Of a stretch of DNA of 64,000 bases, positions 35,123 to 45,396 are shown piece after piece (within the stretch, counting starts at the first letter, position 1; every line of letters begins with the position of its first letter). The DNA lies in the NCBI RefSeq assembly GCF_000282095.2, contig NZ_AKKC02000016.1, positions 434,001 through 498,000 of the forward strand, written 5' to 3'. The notes beneath the pieces are model-generated. The model saw only the letters and a list, made by a program, of their open reading frames with translations, searched no databases and was not told the origin of the DNA. Both the position numbers and the translations under genes were made by a program. This DNA is from Rhizobium sp. CF080. GTDB lineage: Bacteria > Pseudomonadota > Alphaproteobacteria > Rhizobiales > Rhizobiaceae.

Positions 35123-36589
35123 TCACGTCCCGCAGAAAGTCTGCGTCACCCGTTCCTCGGGCTTCGGCGGCTGCGTGTAGTCGGCAAATTCCGGCCGGTC
35201 CTCATAGAGCTTTTCCAGCGCATCCAGCAGCCGTTCGAAGAAGCTGAAGTCGCCGTAATTGGCGGCCGCCAGGGCTTCCGCGACCTTGTGATTGCGCGGG
35301 ATGACCGCCGGGTTGACCGCCCGCATCGCCTGCGCCCGCTCGGCCGGGCCCTGTGGTTCCGCATCGAGCCGCGTTCCCCAGAGTTCCAGCCATTCCTGCG
35401 CCTTGGCGAGGTCGGAGAAGGAGGAGAGGAACAGCTCGTCTCCCTCCGTCCCCGCTGCGGCGCGGCAGAGCCTGCGGAATGTCAGCGTGAAATCCGCCTG
35501 GCCCTCGTGCATGATGCCAAGCAGCGCCTGGATCAGCTCGCCATCGCCATCGGCCTCGGAAAACAGCCCGAGCTTGGCCCGGAAAACGCCGACCCACTCT
35601 TTCTGGAACCGCTCGCCGAAAGCCTTCAGCACGGCGTTGGCCGCCTCGACGGCCTTATCCTCGTCCTCGTCCAGCAGCGGCAGCAGGCATTCCGCCAGCC
35701 GCGCGATGTTCCACTGGCCGATGCCCGGCTGGTTGCGATAGGCGTAGCGGCCGCCCTGGTCGATCGAGGAAAACACCTTCATCGGGTCGTATTCGTCGAG
35801 GAAGGCGCAAGGCCCGAAATCGATCGTCTCGCCCGAAATCGTCATGTTGTCGGTATTCATCACCCCGTGGATGAAACCCACGCCCAGCCACCTGGCGATC
35901 AGAGCTGCCTGCCGCGCCGCCACGCCCTGCAGCAGCGCCAAATATGGGTTTTCTGCCGTTTTCAGCTCCGGGTAATGCCGCTCGATCACATAGTCGGCAA
36001 GCAGCTTCACCCCATCGTTGTCGCCGCGGGCAGCAAAAAACTGGAACGTGCCGATCCGCACATGGCTTGCCGCGACCCGCACGAAAACCGCGCCCTGTTC
36101 GATCGTCTCGCGATAGACCCGTTCGCCGGTCGCAACCGCCGCCAGGGCGCGCGTCGCCGGCACGCCGAGCGCGTTCATCGCCTCGGAGACGATGTATTCG
36201 CGCAGCACCGGCCCGAGTGCCGCCCGCCCGTCGCCTCTGCGGGAAAACGGCGTCGGTCCGGCGCCCTTCAGCTGGATGTCGCGGCGGATGCCGTTGCGGT
36301 CCACGACCTCGCCCAGCAATATCGCCCGCCCGTCACCGAGCTGCGGCACGAAATTGCCGAACTGGTGGCCGGCATAGGCCATGGCGATCGGCATGGCGCC
36401 GGGCGGCACGACATTGCCGGCGAGGATCGCCGCCAGCCGGCCGGGATCGGAGAAATCGGCCTCGACGCCCAGTTCAGCCGCCAGCGCCTCGTTGAATTTC
36501 AGGAGCTTCGGCCCCTCCACCGGCTCGGGATAGACGGAGACGAAAAACCTGTCCGGCAGGCGGGCATAGGAATTGTCGAACTGGAACAC
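35123..36589 (-). CDS. selO: SelO/YdiU protein adenylyltransferase
   Basis: A pseudokinase-fold AMPylase of 488 residues that transfers AMP to Ser/Thr/Tyr in proteins, linked to redox stress. Core motifs are present: QLKGAGPTPFSRRGDGRAAL, FGPCAFLDEYDP and GVMNTDNMTISGETID. The C-terminus ends TQTFCGT, with the conserved Cys that replaces selenocysteine in bacteria. The start is GTG 36589 (MFQFDNSYARLP) because GAAGGAG lies 8 bases upstream. The open frame extends upstream into the MFS gene as a shadow. Confidence 0.95.
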   Translation of the reverse strand: MFQFDNSYARLPDRFFVSVYPEPVEGPKLLKFNEALAAELGVEADFSDPGRLAAILAGNVVPPGAMPIAMAYAGHQFGNFVPQLGDGRAILLGEVVDRNGIRRDIQLKGAGPTPFSRRGDGRAALGPVLREYIVSEAMNALGVPATRALAAVATGERVYRETIEQGAVFVRVAASHVRIGTFQFFAARGDNDGVKLLADYVIERHYPELKTAENPYLALLQGVAARQAALIARWLGVGFIHGVMNTDNMTISGETIDFGPCAFLDEYDPMKVFSSIDQGGRYAYRNQPGIGQWNIARLAECLLPLLDEDEDKAVEAANAVLKAFGERFQKEWVGVFRAKLGLFSEADGDGELIQALLGIMHEGQADFTLTFRRLCRAAAGTEGDELFLSSFSDLAKAQEWLELWGTRLDAEPQGPAERAQAMRAVNPAVIPRNHKVAEALAAANYGDFSFFERLLDALEKLYEDRPEFADYTQPPKPEERVTQTFCGT

Positions 36590-36693
36590 GGAAAGAACTC
36601 CTTCGGCCGCCCGGCCGAGGATGCGGCGGCCCTTCTCCCAAATATGGGCAATCCCTCCTGCCGAACAAGCGAAATGCGCTTTTGTTGCGCCGC

Positions 36694-38118
36694 TCAAGGC
36701 TTCGCAAGCCGCACCCCGAAACCGAGGACGAAGGTGAGCAGCGCGCCGGCTGCAGCCGTCCCGTAGAGCCACAGCGCCGGCCCGCCGGCCTCCCCCTTCT
36801 CCAGCGCAGCAACCAGTCCGGTCGCCGCCGCAATCATGCCGGCGATGCCGGCGCCGATCGCATATCCCGCGGTCGAAATCGTCGGCAGCAAGGCACTTGC
36901 GAGATCGCGCTCCTGCCTTGCTGCCGCTTCCATCGCCGCCTGGTTGACGCTTGCCCAGGCGACGCCGAAGCCCGTTCCGATCGCCACCTGGCCTGCCAAA
37001 AGCAGCGCCAGCGAGCCGCTTGCAAAAGCTGCCCCGAGGCAGAGGAAACCGACCAGTTGAAACAATGCGCCTGCGCGCATCCACCGATGCCGCAGAGCCA
37101 GGGCCGTGATCCGGCTCGCGACCACGGCCACCGCGCTCCAGGAGAGCGCCATGGTCACCACCAGATAACCGACCATCGCCGGCCGGAAATCGAACACGGA
37201 ACCGATCATCAGCGCCAGGTAGACGCTGCCGACAGAGTGGCTCGCCGACATCAGGAACAGCACCCAGAACCCGTGCCCCACAACCGAACCCAGCCGGAAG
37301 GCGCCTTCCGGAAACAGTTTCGGCCCGATCCGCCCGTCGAGCTTCAGCGCCGACAGGAACAGCCCTATCCCCGCCACGACCGCCACCGCCTGCATCGCGC
37401 CGCCGCTCACCACCGACGACAGCGACAGGACGAAGGCAGCAGCCAGGCAGAGCGAAATGGTGGCAACGGACAACGGCACCGCCGCCGCCTCGGTCACCCT
37501 AATCCTCGCGGTCAGCGCAAAACCGGCCAGCAGAGCCACGAAGGGCGAAACGGCCAGGAACGACGCCCGCCAGGAATAGGCCTCGGTCAACAGCCCGCCC
37601 GCCAGCGGCCCTGCAATCGCCGCCACCGCCCAGACGATCGCCTCCACCGCAAACACTTTTGCGATCAGCGCGGAGGGGAAATTGGCAGGGATGAGGCTGT
37701 AGCAGATCGCCACGATCAGCCCGTCGGCAATGCCCTGCAGCAGGCGCCCGGCCATGATCCAGGAAAAGGCCGGCGCCGACAGCGCCAGCAGCCCGCCAAC
37801 CGCAAAGATCAGTGCCGAAAGGACGAGGATGAAGCGCGCCCCGAACCGGTCGCGCATGGCCGCAGCTCCGGTGCCGCCAGCAATCGAGCCCAAGAAATAC
37901 AGCGTATAGGCCCAGCTGAAATAGGCCGTGCCGCCGATCTCCTTCGCCGCCGGCGGCAGCGCTGCGACGATGGCGAACTGGTTGAAGGCATGCAGCCCGA
38001 TCCCGGCAGAGATCAGCCCCAGCATCGCCCCTTCGCGGCCTTTGAGCAGCCTCGACCAACCCGCATTCACATCCTGCAACACGCCCTGCCCCTTATCCGG
38101 TTTTTCAGTCCTCGGCAC
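36694..38118 (-). CDS. MFS drug-efflux-type transporter
   Basis: A 474-residue permease with about 14 hydrophobic segments. Typical loops include RDRFGARFIL between segments 2 and 3, and GRLLQGIADGL. Upstream, a 171-base intergenic region separates it from the divergent outer-membrane protein gene. The class suggests multidrug export; the substrate is unknown. Confidence 0.87.
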   Translation of the reverse strand: MPRTEKPDKGQGVLQDVNAGWSRLLKGREGAMLGLISAGIGLHAFNQFAIVAALPPAAKEIGGTAYFSWAYTLYFLGSIAGGTGAAAMRDRFGARFILVLSALIFAVGGLLALSAPAFSWIMAGRLLQGIADGLIVAICYSLIPANFPSALIAKVFAVEAIVWAVAAIAGPLAGGLLTEAYSWRASFLAVSPFVALLAGFALTARIRVTEAAAVPLSVATISLCLAAAFVLSLSSVVSGGAMQAVAVVAGIGLFLSALKLDGRIGPKLFPEGAFRLGSVVGHGFWVLFLMSASHSVGSVYLALMIGSVFDFRPAMVGYLVVTMALSWSAVAVVASRITALALRHRWMRAGALFQLVGFLCLGAAFASGSLALLLAGQVAIGTGFGVAWASVNQAAMEAAARQERDLASALLPTISTAGYAIGAGIAGMIAAATGLVAALEKGEAGGPALWLYGTAAAGALLTFVLGFGVRLAKP

Positions 38119-38289
38119 GCTACAACCTCAACCGCGATTGAGGTCAAGGGTCGCGATAGAAAATAAAATATTGTAATTTCAATGCCCTATGGCGCTGCTG
38201 CAGATTTTTTCCGACGTTGTATTTTAGCTACAGCTTTCCAAGCAAATCGCCCTATTTGCGTTTTTACCAAACAATCGGAGGGAATATCC

Positions 38290-38919
38290 ATGAAGGCTCT
38301 TTTCATTTTTGCAGCGTCGGCCGCCATGACCGCCTCTTCCGTTGCCTATGCAGCCGATGCTGTCGAGCAGATTCCGCAAGCCCCGCAGGCCGTCGAAATG
38401 CCGGTCGTGTTCTCCTGGAACGGCCCCTATGTCGGTCTTCATTCCGGTTATGCCTGGGGTGAGGGCGATGCCGCCGGCGGCGGTTCGGACGATTTCGACG
38501 GCTGGAGGCTTGGCGGTTTCGTCGGCTACAACTGGCAGTTCTCCAGCGGTTTCGTTGCCGGTATCGAAGGTGACGTGAACTATGACTGGAACAAGAACAG
38601 CTATGCAGGCGGCGTCGACATCGATACCGGCTTCTCCGGTTCGGTTCGCGGCCGGGTCGGTTATGCCATGGACCGCGCCCTGATCTTCGGCGCAGCCGGC
38701 TGGACGGCCACCACCGCCCATATCGATGGCGGAGGTTTTGACGACGACGACATGCTCAACGGCTGGACAGTCGGCGCCGGCGTCGACTACGCCTTCACGG
38801 ACAATATCTTCGGTCGCCTCGAATACCGCTACAACGATTTCGGCAACGGCAGCCTCGCAGGCGCCGATTTCGACTTCAGCCAGCACGTCATCAATGTCGG
38901 CATCGGCGTGAAGTTCTAA
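38290..38919 (+). CDS. Outer-membrane beta-barrel protein (Omp25/RopB-like)
   Basis: A 209-residue outer-membrane barrel with signal peptide (MKALFIFAASAAMTASSVAYAADA). The block SWNGPYVGLHSGYAWGEG and the end QHVINVGIGVKF (terminal Phe) are the Omp25/Omp31 porin-like marks of Rhizobiales. The start is ATG 38290 with GGAGGGA 6 bases upstream. Length and barrel pattern are normal for the family. Confidence 0.92.
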   Translation: MKALFIFAASAAMTASSVAYAADAVEQIPQAPQAVEMPVVFSWNGPYVGLHSGYAWGEGDAAGGGSDDFDGWRLGGFVGYNWQFSSGFVAGIEGDVNYDWNKNSYAGGVDIDTGFSGSVRGRVGYAMDRALIFGAAGWTATTAHIDGGGFDDDDMLNGWTVGAGVDYAFTDNIFGRLEYRYNDFGNGSLAGADFDFSQHVINVGIGVKF

Positions 38920-38961
38920 GCCGCCGGGCAGGCGCAAGGCACCTGATCGCGAAAATGAAAA

Positions 38962-38989
38962 AGCCGCCTGGAGGAAACCTCCGGCGGCT
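38962..38989. terminator. Bidirectional terminator hairpin
   Basis: AGCCGCC (38962-38968) pairs with GGCGGCT (38983-38989), and GGAGG (38970-38974) with CCTCC (38978-38982), around an AAA loop. A T-rich run follows on the minus strand (TTTTTCATTTTC), while the plus side has TCTCTGTC. It separates the barrel gene from the convergent small gene. Confidence 0.7.
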
Positions 38990-39010
38990 CTCTGTCAGGC
39001 AGATATCCCA

Positions 39011-39241
39011 TCAGGAAGCGCGCTGACGCCGCCCCCTCGAACGCAGGTCGATGGTGTTGGTCGCAACTTCGAGCGCTGCCAGGCCTGCCGGGGTGATGGC
39101 GCGCGGATGGTTGCTGGTGCATAGCCCCCTGCGGCTCAATTCTTCCAGGCAGATCCACTCACGGACCGTGCCCGCCTGCCGCCTCTGGCCGGCCAGGGCC
39201 TGCAGGGCTTCGATTTCCGGCTCGATCAGATCGCTGTCCAT
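39011..39241 (-). CDS. Small hypothetical protein
   Basis: A 76-residue cytosolic protein with an acidic N-terminus (MDSDLIEPEIEALQALAG) and a helix-turn-helix-like middle (LEELSRRGLCTSNHPRAITPAGLAAL). The start is ATG 39241, 9 bases after the stop of a possible 44-residue membrane protein. It ends just before a strong terminator. Family not recognised. Confidence 0.7.
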   Translation of the reverse strand: MDSDLIEPEIEALQALAGQRRQAGTVREWICLEELSRRGLCTSNHPRAITPAGLAALEVATNTIDLRSRGRRQRAS

Positions 39242-39250
39242 GCCGGTCTT

Positions 39251-39385
39251 CTATTCGTCGAACTTATACGCGCGCAGAGTCTTGAGATTGGCCGAGAAAT
39301 TCCCGATCAGACGGAGCCCGTTTGAGATGAAGAAAGTTATAACAAATGCCGCAATCACCGTTGCAGCATTCCAAAGCAAAACCAT
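39251..39385 (-). CDS. Possible 44-residue membrane protein
   Basis: A short frame encoding one hydrophobic segment (LLWNAATVIAAFVITFFIS) followed by a basic amphipathic tail ending AYKFDE. The ATG at 39385 has a G-rich stretch upstream, and its stop lies 9 bases before the next gene on the same strand. It looks like coding sequence by composition, but the family is unknown. The remaining 39404-39699 has no convincing gene. Confidence 0.4.
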   Translation of the reverse strand: MVLLWNAATVIAAFVITFFISNGLRLIGNFSANLKTLRAYKFDE

Positions 39386-39699
39386 GGCCCCCGCCCCCCG
39401 CTGAACTAGCGCCAAGTATTACGGCAAACCGCGGGCCTCGTAAATTTGGGACTTATACGTAGCCGGCCATGCAGGCGCCGGAATGGTTACTTCCCCAGCG
39501 CCCACCAACTGCCGATCAAGCTTGCGGATGCCGATTTCAACCGGCACGTGTCAGATTGGAGTGAGCGTTGATGCTACACCTTGCGAAAAGGCGGAGCAAA
39601 ATCTCGGGAGCGGGCTGCGTCCTCAGGGCGGCGCGCGAAATCAGCGGGGCGCTGCCGCCGGTGCCCTTGGCAAAGGTGACGCCTCAATCTGCCCTGTCC

Positions 39700-39897
39700 T
39701 CAGGCCGCCCTTTCCGGCGAATACCCAGCCTCGCGGATCGCGTCCTCGGCCTTCACCGCGTCACCTTCGACGGTCACCCTCTGGGCTGCCAGGTCGATCG
39801 CCACCGCAGCGCCCGGCAGGGCGTCCGCGAGCGCGCCGCGCACGGTCTTTTCGCAATGGCCGCAGGTCATGTCCGGCACGGTGAAAATCGCAGTCAT
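39700..39897 (-). CDS. copZ: Copper chaperone CopZ
   Basis: A 65-residue HMA-domain chaperone with the copper-binding motif MTCGHC. It carries Cu(I) to the CopA pump. The start is ATG 39897 (MTAIFTV) with GGAG 6 bases upstream. The gene lies on the minus strand after cueR-copA, with its own CueR-type promoter. Confidence 0.92.
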   Translation of the reverse strand: MTAIFTVPDMTCGHCEKTVRGALADALPGAAVAIDLAAQRVTVEGDAVKAEDAIREAGYSPERAA

Positions 39898-39930
39898 CCG
39901 AATCTCCATGTTCGATATGTGTGTTGTGCA

Positions 39931-39954
39931 CCCTCCCATGGAGGGAAGGTCAAG
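39931..39954 (-). promoter_or_regulatory. CueR-type operator/promoter for copZ
   Basis: CCCTCC and GGAGGG (39931-39945) are inverted arms around a 3-base centre. The -35 box TTGACC (minus strand, 39948-39953) overlaps the outer edge. The same layout occurs upstream of copA. MerR-family activators bind between -35 and -10 of an elongated spacer. Confidence 0.65.
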
Positions 39955-40006
39955 GGTACTGCGGGCATGTCACGCGGAGTGGAGGGGCATTCCCACCGCG
40001 AAACTT

Positions 40007-40434
40007 TCAGGCATGAATCTTCTTGCCCACAGCCCGATCCCCCATCTCGCCATCCCCCGCCAGATCATCGAGGATCGGGCAGTTGGGGCGGTTGTCGCCG
40101 CCGCAGCAATGGGCCAGGTGCTTCAGCGTTTTGACCATGCCCTGCATCTCGGCGATGCGCCGTTCGAGGTCGCCGATATGGGCGGTCGCGATTTCCTTGA
40201 CGGCCGAGCTTTCGCGGCTCTTGTCCTGCCAGAGCTTCAGCAGCGTCTCGGTTTCCTCCAGCGAAAAGCCGAGATTGCGGGCGCGTTTGATGAAGCGGAG
40301 GATATGCACCTCCTCCTCGCCATAGACCCGGTAATTGTTGCCGGAACGGCCCATCGGGCGGATGAGGCCGATCTCCTCGTAATAGCGTATCATCTTGGCC
40401 GAAACGCCGGATGCGCTCGAAGCCTCGCCGATAT

Positions 40435-40438
<4 letters not shown>
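40007..40438 (-). CDS. cueR: Cu(I)-responsive MerR-family activator CueR
   Basis: A 143-residue MerR regulator. The HTH is MNIGEASSASGVSAKMIRYYEEIGLI, and the C-terminal Cys pair (CGGDNRPNCPI) matches the Cu(I) site of CueR. It activates copper efflux genes on Cu(I) binding. The start is ATG 40438, overlapping the copA stop (ATGA). A longer frame upstream reads through copA and is not coding. Confidence 0.93.
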
Positions 40439-42855
<2,417 letters not shown>

Positions 42856-42881
42856 GGGACGGACCTCGCTTTCCCGCCCTA

Positions 42882-42912
42882 TGTGGAGCTTCCCATCATG
42901 GGAAGGTCAAGG
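42882..42912 (-). promoter_or_regulatory. CueR-type operator/promoter for copA
   Basis: CTTCCCAT and ATGGGAAG (42889-42896 and 42898-42905) form a perfect palindrome. The minus-strand -35 TTGACC (42905-42910) and a CATAGG-like -10 lie about 19-20 bases apart, the long spacing of MerR-type promoters. It lies 26 bases upstream of the copA start. Confidence 0.75.
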
Positions 42913-42928
42913 GGTGATCGGCCGATTT

Positions 42929-43198
42929 TCAGCGATACACGTCACGCCGATTTCCGATGCGTACGATCAGGATGCGGACGACGTCGTCCTGGATGTCGGC
43001 GATAATCCGGAAGTCACCGACGCGATATTTCCAGAAGTCCCCGAACTCCGCACCTTTCAGCGCTTCGCCGATCGAACGAGGATCTTCGAGCTTCGCCACG
43101 CGTTCATGAAGAAACCGCAGGACGCGTCGGGCGCTTTCATGTCCCAGCTTGGCAAGTTCCCGCTGGGCATCCCGCTGCAACTCAATCGTCCAGGCCAT
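42929..43198 (-). CDS. relE: RelE-family toxin
   Basis: An 89-residue RelE/ParE toxin. It has the helices LQRDAQRELAKLGHESARRVLRFL and the strand end FWKYRVGDFRIIADIQDD...IVRIGNRRDVY, where Lys/Arg residues cut mRNA in RelE. Its start overlaps the end of the antitoxin gene by 17 bases. Confidence 0.9.
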   Translation of the reverse strand: MAWTIELQRDAQRELAKLGHESARRVLRFLHERVAKLEDPRSIGEALKGAEFGDFWKYRVGDFRIIADIQDDVVRILIVRIGNRRDVYR

Positions 43199-43406
43199 AT
43201 TCCTTCATGACCTCGGAGAGTGGCACTGTGTCACTTTCGCCCCGGCGAAGGCTCTCCAGTCTTTGTCGGGCGAGATAGATATCTTCGAGATCGTCGAGAT
43301 GAGCCAGGATAGCTTCCCGCGCATAATAGCTCTTGCTGCGGCCAGTGAGCCGAGCAAGTTCATCGAGGCGGGCTTCTATGTCAGGTGGGAGCCGAAGCGC
43401 GAGCAT
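43182..43406 (-). CDS. relB: RelB-like ribbon-helix-helix antitoxin
   Basis: A 74-residue antitoxin. RLPPDIEARLDELARLTGRSKSYYAREAI is the RHH-type DNA-binding part, and the C-terminal DTVPLSEVMKEYGLDD would fit into the toxin. The start is ATG 43406. The gene is preceded by a perfect palindrome at 43421-43440. Confidence 0.87.
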   Translation of the reverse strand: MLALRLPPDIEARLDELARLTGRSKSYYAREAILAHLDDLEDIYLARQRLESLRRGESDTVPLSEVMKEYGLDD

Positions 43407-43420
43407 GGCCGTTTTCCTTT

Positions 43421-43440
43421 GTGCTATACAGATATAGCAC
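43421..43440. promoter_or_regulatory. Palindromic operator of the RelBE-like module
   Basis: GTGCTATA (43421-43428) and TATAGCAC (43433-43440) are exact reverse complements with a CAGA spacer, abutting the stop of the LuxR gene. It begins 15 bases upstream of relB and is the probable autorepression site. Confidence 0.65.
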
Positions 43441-44553
43441 TCATGAAACGTCTCCGCCAACGCCAAAGCTCGGCGCATTCAGCCCGGACAGCAGCAGCAC
43501 CAGTTCCGCCTGGCGGGTGGTGCCGGTCTTCAGCATGATCTTCTTCAGATGCGAGCGGACGGTTTCGAGCGAGACGCCGAGCGCGGCGGCGATCATTTCC
43601 GGCGTCTGGGCCATGGCGATGCCGCGTGCCACGCGGGCTTCGGCGGGGGTGAGGTCGAAGAGGCCGCAGAGCACCCGCATGTCCGGCGGGCCGACCAGTC
43701 CCACCTGGGTGACCGCCAGCACCGCCATCGAGCGGGAGAAGATGTCGCGCGCCGCGCGGCGGACCGGCAGGAGATGCAGGATCAGCGGCGGCGCCCCGTC
43801 GCGTCCCGCCATCGGCAGGGATTGAACGGTCGGCGAAGCCTGCGCCTTGTAGTGTTCGATCGCCTCGTCCAAGAGGGCATTGGCGCCCGCCCCTTCCAGC
43901 ACCAGCCGGTCGCCGGCGCCGGTGCGGATGCGGGGGCTCAAACCCTCCATTTCCGGGTTCATGGCGACCGCCTGGCCGCCGTCGCCGATGACCGCCGCCG
44001 GCAGTCCGAGCAGCGACAGCGTCTCGGTCATCGAACGAGCTTCGCTGAAGGCGAGCCGCGACGACATATAGGCGGCCCGGGCAATATCCGGCTTCAACAG
44101 GTTGAGGCGCGCCAGCTGTTCGTCGGAAAAATGCGTCAGGCCCTTGGCGCGCATCATGCTGATGACGACGACATGGCCGGTGGGTTCCTGAAAGGCCCAG
44201 CCGGCTTCCCACTCCATCCCGTAGGGCAGCAGGAAATTCCGGCGGATCAGATCCTCCTCGAATTCCTCCCCGCTCATGATGTCGACTTCCCGCGCGAAGG
44301 AGAAGGGAAAGCGCTCCATGCCGCGCGCGGGGCGGATATTGTTGAACCGATGCTCGCTCTGCACGAACGCGGCAAAGGCGTCCGCGATGTTCGGCGTGGT
44401 GACGTAGCGATGATTGCCGCTGGCGTCGATGGTGAAGATGGAGGCGGTGCTGGAGCCGGCCTCCATCGCCAGCCTCTCGCAGGTCTCAGTCCAAAGTTCA
44501 GGAACCAGGGCGGCCTCGTAGAGGCGGTCTGCCAACGTACCTTCTGCATTCAT
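43441..44553 (-). CDS. LuxR-family transcriptional regulator
   Basis: A 370-residue LuxR/GerE regulator. The N-terminal part (about 1-280) is a PAS/GAF-like sensor with EARSMTETLSLL at the end of its first half. The C-terminal HTH is LTPAEARVARGIAMAQTPEMIAAALGVSLETVRSHLKKIMLKTGTTRQAELV. No acyl-homoserine-lactone motif was seen. It may be stand-alone. Confidence 0.85.
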   Translation of the reverse strand: MNAEGTLADRLYEAALVPELWTETCERLAMEAGSSTASIFTIDASGNHRYVTTPNIADAFAAFVQSEHRFNNIRPARGMERFPFSFAREVDIMSGEEFEEDLIRRNFLLPYGMEWEAGWAFQEPTGHVVVISMMRAKGLTHFSDEQLARLNLLKPDIARAAYMSSRLAFSEARSMTETLSLLGLPAAVIGDGGQAVAMNPEMEGLSPRIRTGAGDRLVLEGAGANALLDEAIEHYKAQASPTVQSLPMAGRDGAPPLILHLLPVRRAARDIFSRSMAVLAVTQVGLVGPPDMRVLCGLFDLTPAEARVARGIAMAQTPEMIAAALGVSLETVRSHLKKIMLKTGTTRQAELVLLLSGLNAPSFGVGGDVS

Positions 44554-44749
44554 CGGGATGCCATTGGAATGAATTCGGAATGAATCTTGACTGTCACGGT
44601 AGTCCTAGCGTTTCTGCAAGCCTGGTCCTACTGGTAGAATTACCTGAAACTCGGATCGTCCACTTTAAATTATGTTATTGGCAAGTAATAAACTTGTGTT
44701 TCGAGCGACTTCCCGCGCGATCCTCACGCCCGGGATCACCCTTCCGGGG

Positions 44750-45211
44750 CTAGTTTTCCTCGCCCACCGTGAGCGGCCAGTCGACCACGTAGTCCTCGAA
44801 GTCCTCCACGTCGACGTCGTTCTCGCTGACCGTGCGGCCGCGAGCGGAGATGCCGGCCTGGTGCACGGTGTCGGGATCGCCCGACACCAGCGGGTGCCAC
44901 CAGTAGAGGTCCTCGCCGTCGCGGATGAGGCGATAACCGCAGGTTGGCGGCAGCCAGGCAATCTCGTTGACCGTCGTCGGGGTGAGCTGGATACAGTCCG
45001 GCACCTGGCCCTGGCGGTGCTGGTAATCCTTGCAGCGACAGGTCTCCCCGTCGAGCAGCCGGCAGGCGACGGAGGTGAAGACGACGTCTCCCGAATCCCA
45101 GTCCTCGAGCTTGTTGAGACAACAGAGCCCGCAACCGTCGCACAGGCTTTCCCATTCACTTTGGTTCAGCTGGTCGAGCCGTTTGGTCTTCCAGAAAGGT
45201 TCGTCGGTCAT
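44750..45211 (-). CDS. YcgN family cysteine cluster protein (UPF0260)
   Basis: A 153-residue UPF0260/YcgN protein. The cysteine cluster CDGCGLCCLNK, then CRLLDGETCRCKDYQHR and LPPTCGYRL, suggests metal binding. Function is unknown. The start is ATG 45211 (MTDEPFWKTK); a longer frame upstream includes promoter sequence. Confidence 0.9.
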   Translation of the reverse strand: MTDEPFWKTKRLDQLNQSEWESLCDGCGLCCLNKLEDWDSGDVVFTSVACRLLDGETCRCKDYQHRQGQVPDCIQLTPTTVNEIAWLPPTCGYRLIRDGEDLYWWHPLVSGDPDTVHQAGISARGRTVSENDVDVEDFEDYVVDWPLTVGEEN

Positions 45212-45396
45212 CGCGGATATCACATTTGCGGCAGAGGGGAACAAATCCCGATATCTGCATTTTACCTGTTGCGATTTTGGTATCGCGTATCAACCATTTG
45301 TCAGCTAAAGCTGATTAACGGTGAGAGGCTAGAGGTCTTGATCCCTTGAAGGGACCGCGTCAAGCACATCTCATCGATAGGGCGGGGAATTCCAAG

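Noticed and set aside
36590..37084. N-terminal extension of SelO
   Set aside because: Reads through the MFS gene; a GTG with a good ribosome site at 36589 begins the normal SelO N-terminus.
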